NCBI RefSeq assembly: GCF_048006345.1
Contig: NZ_CP180351.1
Coordinates: forward strand, 434,001-498,000
Direction of reading: 5' to 3'
From: Marivita sp030148515
GTDB lineage: Bacteria; Pseudomonadota; Alphaproteobacteria; Rhodobacterales; Rhodobacteraceae
Length of the DNA stretch: 64,000 bases
In this document: positions 61,146-64,000 of the stretch, one piece after another
Layout of the letters: the number at the start of each line of letters is the position of its first letter
How positions within the stretch are numbered: position 1 is the stretch's first letter
Position numbers and translations under genes: made by a program
The notes under the pieces: generated by a model
Told to the model about the DNA's origin: nothing
Databases searched by the model: none
Seen by the model: the letters and a program-made list of their open reading frames with translations, nothing else

Positions 61146-61435
61146 CGCCGTTCGTGTCGCATGCTGCACGCAACGCGAAGGTTTGAGAAACGCTTGTTCA
61201 TTTATCGTTGCTCGTCACAGCAATGTCTGCTCCTTGGATCGCTTTGGCGGTGAGCATATTTCAGCCGTGGCTCGTGAACAGATTGAGTTTCGGGGTTGGT
61301 GTCAGCCGTGGACCCACCCAAACACCGCCTTTTGCCTGTCTTTGCCCGGGGCAGGGTGGCGGTACGTCTTTCGTGTGCGTATGATGTGCATCATGGTTCC
61401 GTCCTAAGTCACGGCGGACCCTTGGAGATTGCTGA

Positions 61436-61528
61436 ATGCCTTTGAACGCAGCCAGCGAGGCGCCGCGCCTTTCTTCTGCGCCGATGATGGATGGTGACGA
61501 TTTGGGCTTTATTTCAATATCTTGCTAG
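61436..61528 (+). CDS. Possible 30-aa small ORF in the diverged repeat
   Basis: ATG 61436 has GGAG about 9 bases upstream and the frame ends with TAG after 30 codons. The product starts MPLNAASEAPRLSSAP and ends MMDGDDLGFISISC. The second half is conserved in copy A at 50343 (MMDGGDFDFISIS, then stop), which lacks the upstream ATG. It could be a real small protein, the start of a decayed gene, or chance. Confidence 0.3.
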   Translation: MPLNAASEAPRLSSAPMMDGDDLGFISISC

Positions 61529-61582
61529 GCGTTGTGTGCGATTTATGTTCACGTGCTGATCGCAAGATTTCGCGCTCTGGCG
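61481..61582 (+). repeat. Diverged ~100-bp repeat, copy B
   Basis: The partner of 50343-50444 at about 70% identity (hand alignment). The two copies lie 11 kb apart and bracket the metal ABC operon, the acyl-CoA dehydrogenase/AraC genes and the IS pair. Confidence 0.6.
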
Positions 61583-61752
61583 AATTTCCTATGTATGACT
61601 GGACCGATTGCCATTCCGAACTGATAGTCCAAAGTGTCGGATGTTCTTTAATCGAGTGGAACGCGCAGTGATCCGAGTGAAGTATCTGCTCGGAGCTTGA
61701 TTGTCCCGGATGAACAGCCCTCTTGACGGCGCGCATAATGCTGAAGGCTGTG

Positions 61753-62358
61753 TCACAGCTTGGCGAATACCGACAGCGCCAGCGTCAGCAATTCGCGGAT
61801 TTGGGTCTTGTTTTCGCCCGCGGCGCGTTGGGTGATGGCGAGCGCGATTTGCTCGCCGAGGTACCTGGCCCCGGCCTCGACCGACAGCCCGTCCGGCCAG
61901 TCCCCGGCATCGCGGGCAGCTTGCAGAAACGCGGCATAGGCCGCTTGTGCGGCCGCGTCGATCTCCTCCACCCGTGCGCGAGTTTGCGATCCCAGCCGGT
62001 GCTTGCCGGCGCGCATCTTGTAGAACAAGCAACCGGTTTCCATCAGGGGGTCGTCGCTTGCGAAGCCGATCAACGCGTGAAGCGTCTCGCGCAGCCCCAT
62101 CCCGCCGTGCAGGATCGCGAAGATTTCCGACAGCACCTGCTCGGCATAGCGGTCCAGGGTAGCGCGCGACAGCCCGTCTTCGCTGCCGAACTCGCGATAG
62201 AGCGAGGGCTTTGAGATACCCGCCATCTGACAGATTGCATTGACGGAAACATCGGTCGGGTCGCTGTGCCAATACGCGGTCATCGCGACGTCAAGCACCT
62301 GCTCGGCGTTCATCGTTCGCGGTCGTCCGCGTGCGGGTCTCTGATCGGTATCGCTCAT
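61753..62358 (-). CDS. TetR-family transcriptional regulator
   Basis: From MSDTDQRPARGRPRTMNAEQ (ATG 62358) the product is 201 aa. The helix-turn-helix region is VSVNAICQMAGISKPSLYREFGSEDGL, shown here in part as GISKPSLYREFGSEDGL (about residues 43-65). The C-terminal ligand domain contains METGCLFYKMRAGKHRLG. It is divergent from an SDR gene with 90 bp between starts, and two similar 12-bp operator-like sites lie there, so it probably represses itself and the SDR-SnoaL genes. Confidence 0.9.
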   Translation of the reverse strand: MSDTDQRPARGRPRTMNAEQVLDVAMTAYWHSDPTDVSVNAICQMAGISKPSLYREFGSEDGLSRATLDRYAEQVLSEIFAILHGGMGLRETLHALIGFASDDPLMETGCLFYKMRAGKHRLGSQTRARVEEIDAAAQAAYAAFLQAARDAGDWPDGLSVEAGARYLGEQIALAITQRAAGENKTQIRELLTLALSVFAKL

Positions 62359-62363
62359 TTTTG

Positions 62364-62420
62364 TACTATTCGGTATTTTATGTCTTGACGGAGTGCTGTC
62401 GATATTCGTACCAGTTGGTA
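62364..62420. promoter_or_regulatory. Two operator-like sites between tetR-type and SDR genes
   Basis: TACTATTCGGTA (62364-62375) and TACCAGTTGGTA (62409-62420) share 9 of 12 bases. The second is an inverted repeat (TACCA-GT-TGGTA). Their centres are 45 bp apart. One abuts the TetR start; the other lies about 30 bp before the SDR start. Confidence 0.55.
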
Positions 62421-62448
62421 ACAAGGCGCGCAAGCAGGAGAATGGCCC

Positions 62449-63327
62449 ATGTCGACATCCGGAAGATCCATCGTCATCACCGGCGCGAGCAGTGGTTTCG
62501 GCGCGTCAGCCGTGCGCGCCTTCGCGGACCGGGGCGACCGCGTCTGGGGCACGATGCGCGACACCGCAGGCCGCAACGCGGCCAAGAAGGCAGAACTTGA
62601 AGGCTACTCCCCAAACATCTCGATCGTCGAGATGGACGTCACCAGCGATGCCTCTGTCACCGTGGGTTTTGACCGTATCCTCGCCAATGGTCCCATCGAC
62701 ATCCTGATCAATAACGCAGGCATCATGTATATCGGCATGACCGAGGCCTATTCCGTGGCGCAGGCCGCGGAACAGATGGACACCAACTATTTCGGGGCCA
62801 TCCGCGCCATGCAAGCGGTATTGCCGTCGATGCGTGCCGCCGGTGCGGGCCTGATCATCAACACCAGTTCCATTGCCGGACGGGTCTCGGTGCCCTTCTT
62901 CGGCACCTATTGCGCCACGAAACATGCGCTGGAAGCCTACAGCCAAAGCCTGCGATACGAGGTTTCCCCATTCGGCATCGATGTGGCACTGGTCGAGCCA
63001 GGCCCGTTCCCGTCGAACCTGCTGACCGCCGGCAAGCCGCCGGCCCGCGCCGATGTGCTGGCGTCCTATGGCGACCTTGGGCAGGTGCCTTCGGCCATGG
63101 TCGCGGGCTTTGCGCAGATGCTGGCCAGCGATGAAGCCCCCGACCCGCAACTGGTCGTCGATGCCTATTTGTCGCTGGCCGATGCCGCACCCGGCAAGCG
63201 CCCCATGCGCACGGTGGTCGGCATCACATGGGGCGTCGATGAGGTGAACGCCTTCACCCAACCCCGCCAGGACGCGCTCTTGAAAGAGATGCAGCTCGAC
63301 ACCGTTCTGGGCGGCGTTGACGCCTGA
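62449..63327 (+). CDS. Short-chain dehydrogenase/reductase
   Basis: A 292-aa classical SDR. The cofactor motif is VITGASSGFGASA, the structural motif is ILINNAGIMYIG, the Ser is in INTSSIAG and the catalytic Tyr/Lys is YCATKHALEAYS. The R after the glycine motif region (VWGTMRD) favours NADP(H). The ribosome binding site AGGAG is 8 bases upstream. It is followed after 39 bp by a SnoaL-like gene and divergently regulated TetR, a common arrangement for inducible detoxification or catabolic genes. The substrate is unknown. Confidence 0.92.
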   Translation: MSTSGRSIVITGASSGFGASAVRAFADRGDRVWGTMRDTAGRNAAKKAELEGYSPNISIVEMDVTSDASVTVGFDRILANGPIDILINNAGIMYIGMTEAYSVAQAAEQMDTNYFGAIRAMQAVLPSMRAAGAGLIINTSSIAGRVSVPFFGTYCATKHALEAYSQSLRYEVSPFGIDVALVEPGPFPSNLLTAGKPPARADVLASYGDLGQVPSAMVAGFAQMLASDEAPDPQLVVDAYLSLADAAPGKRPMRTVVGITWGVDEVNAFTQPRQDALLKEMQLDTVLGGVDA

Positions 63328-63366
63328 ATACCCTCGATATCCACCCCTGAAAAAGGACCCAATCCA

Positions 63367-64000
63367 ATGAAAAAGACACTGACTGCCGCCATAGCCGCCG
63401 CGTCGCTTGCCACCGGTGCCCTTGCCGATGACACCACATCCATCAAGCCGATTGTCGGCAAGTTTTTGGGTGCCGTCCTGCAAGGGGACGTCGACACGAT
63501 GCGGCAATTGGCCAACCCGGATTACATCCAGCACAACCCCTTCATCCCGACGGGGCTGGAGCCCTTCATCGAGATGCTGCCCGTGCTGGCAGAGGCGGGC
63601 ACCACTGCCGAGAACATCCGCATGTTCGAGGACGGCAACTATGTCTTCATGCACAACATCTGGCGCAATGCCGCGCCGTTCGGAGCCGACACGATGGTGT
63701 CCTTCGACATCATCCGCGTAGACGAGAACGGCAAGGTCGCCGAACACTGGGACGCGTTGCAACCCCTCGTGATGGAAACCGCCAGCGGCAGAAGCCAGAC
63801 CGACGGCCCGACCGAAGTGACCGATCTGGACAAGACCGAGGACAACAAGGCGCTGGCCGTGGCGTTGATCGAAGACGTGCTGATGGGCAAGAACCCGGCC
63901 AAGATCACCGAATATATTAGCGCCGACAACTACGCCCAGCATAACCCCTTTATCAAGGACGGGCTGAGCGGGATCATCGAGGCGGTCGAGGCGCTGACCG
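63367..64000 (+). CDS. Secreted two-domain SnoaL-like (NTF2 fold) protein, 3' end outside window
   Basis: ATG 63367 (AAAGGA 10 bases upstream). Signal peptide MKKTLTAAIAAASLATGALA is followed by a SnoaL-type domain (about 25-135: LGAVLQGDVDTMRQLANPDY, QHNPFIPTG, VSFDIIRVDENGKVAEHWD). A second copy starts at about 160 (IEDVLMGKNPAKITEYISAD, QHNPFIKDG) and runs past the window edge. The family includes polyketide cyclases and hydratase-like proteins; secretion of a tandem form is unusual. It is probably co-transcribed with the SDR gene. Confidence 0.85.
   Translation, partial: MKKTLTAAIAAASLATGALADDTTSIKPIVGKFLGAVLQGDVDTMRQLANPDYIQHNPFIPTGLEPFIEMLPVLAEAGTTAENIRMFEDGNYVFMHNIWRNAAPFGADTMVSFDIIRVDENGKVAEHWDALQPLVMETASGRSQTDGPTEVTDLDKTEDNKALAVALIEDVLMGKNPAKITEYISADNYAQHNPFIKDGLSGIIEAVEALT

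Larger units (their letters stand above)
61150..61752. other. Gene-poor ~600-bp stretch right of the IS pair
   Basis: No long gene is convincing on either strand. It holds copy B of a diverged repeat (61481-61582) and a 30-codon ORF with a ribosome binding site (61436). Composition is mixed and suggests decayed sequence. The 3' end of the leftward TetR gene borders it on the right. Confidence 0.5.

Noticed and set aside
61723..62214. 163-codon rightward frame at the TetR locus
   Set aside because: Antisense to a TetR gene with a typical helix-turn-helix.

Overview
The window looks like chromosomal DNA of a GC-rich alphaproteobacterium, most likely the roseobacter branch of Rhodobacteraceae. 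Support for this: a short (447 aa) ProS without the editing insert, an HdaA-type DnaA homologue next to ppk and an AI-2E-type permease, a glyQ-glyS operon carrying an FkbM methyltransferase and a DUF6446-like gene, and a folB-folP-glmM cluster. No rRNA, prophage or CRISPR array is visible. About 50 protein genes and one tRNA (Arg, CCG) can be supported; the first and last genes are cut by the window edges.

Positions 1-16 kb: the end of a LysR regulator and a PanE-like reductase converge on an operon running leftward (AI-2E permease, hdaA, ppk). Next come a small AT-richer gene with a possible permuted papain fold, and a leftward run of pentapeptide-repeat protein, small ORF, HWE/HisKA_2 histidine kinase and ADP-ribosylglycohydrolase. 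After proS comes the leftward folB-folP-glmM cluster. Positions 16-34 kb: a SleB-type cell wall hydrolase; the glyQ-fkbM-DUF6446-glyS-PPDK-like operon; a SPOR/peptidoglycan-binding protein with a catalytically dead trypsin-like domain; an EamA permease; a secreted RTX/DUF4214 protein; a nuclease/phosphatase; ilvC divergent from two overlapping Lrp/AsnC genes; a Hint-domain protein; and a class V aminotransferase. Positions 34-50 kb: a DnaJ-domain protein, BolA, a DUF4177 protein, an XRE protein with five 47-residue TPR units, gatB, a transglycosylase, an acyltransferase, pepN, photolyase-DUF2256, malate synthase G (glcB) with a clear operator and promoter, and tRNA-Arg.

Positions 50-64 kb look more accessory. 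A low-information region after the tRNA contains a 13-C tract and one copy of a diverged ~100-bp repeat. It is followed by a six-gene operon that probably handles a metal: a His-rich membrane-anchored protein, an ABC ATPase, an FtsX-type permease with His clusters, a DUF4198/NikK-like protein, a NikL-like protein and a ZnuA-like protein. Then come an acyl-CoA dehydrogenase with an AraC regulator, and two head-to-tail IS1182-type elements (1535 bp each) separated and flanked by the same CGCC tetranucleotide. Last are a ~600-bp gene-poor stretch with the second copy of the repeat and a 30-codon ORF, and a TetR regulator divergent from an SDR and a two-domain SnoaL-like gene.

Gene starts were often moved inward from the longest open frame on the basis of ribosome binding sites and family N termini. 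Twin perfect palindromes recur downstream of genes (about 1.66, 6.45, 12.33 and 49.74 kb) and probably serve as terminators. The best candidates for undescribed biology are the FtsX-type metal ABC operon, the pseudoprotease, the altered PPDK-like protein in the glycyl-tRNA synthetase operon, and the diverged repeat with its tiny ORF.
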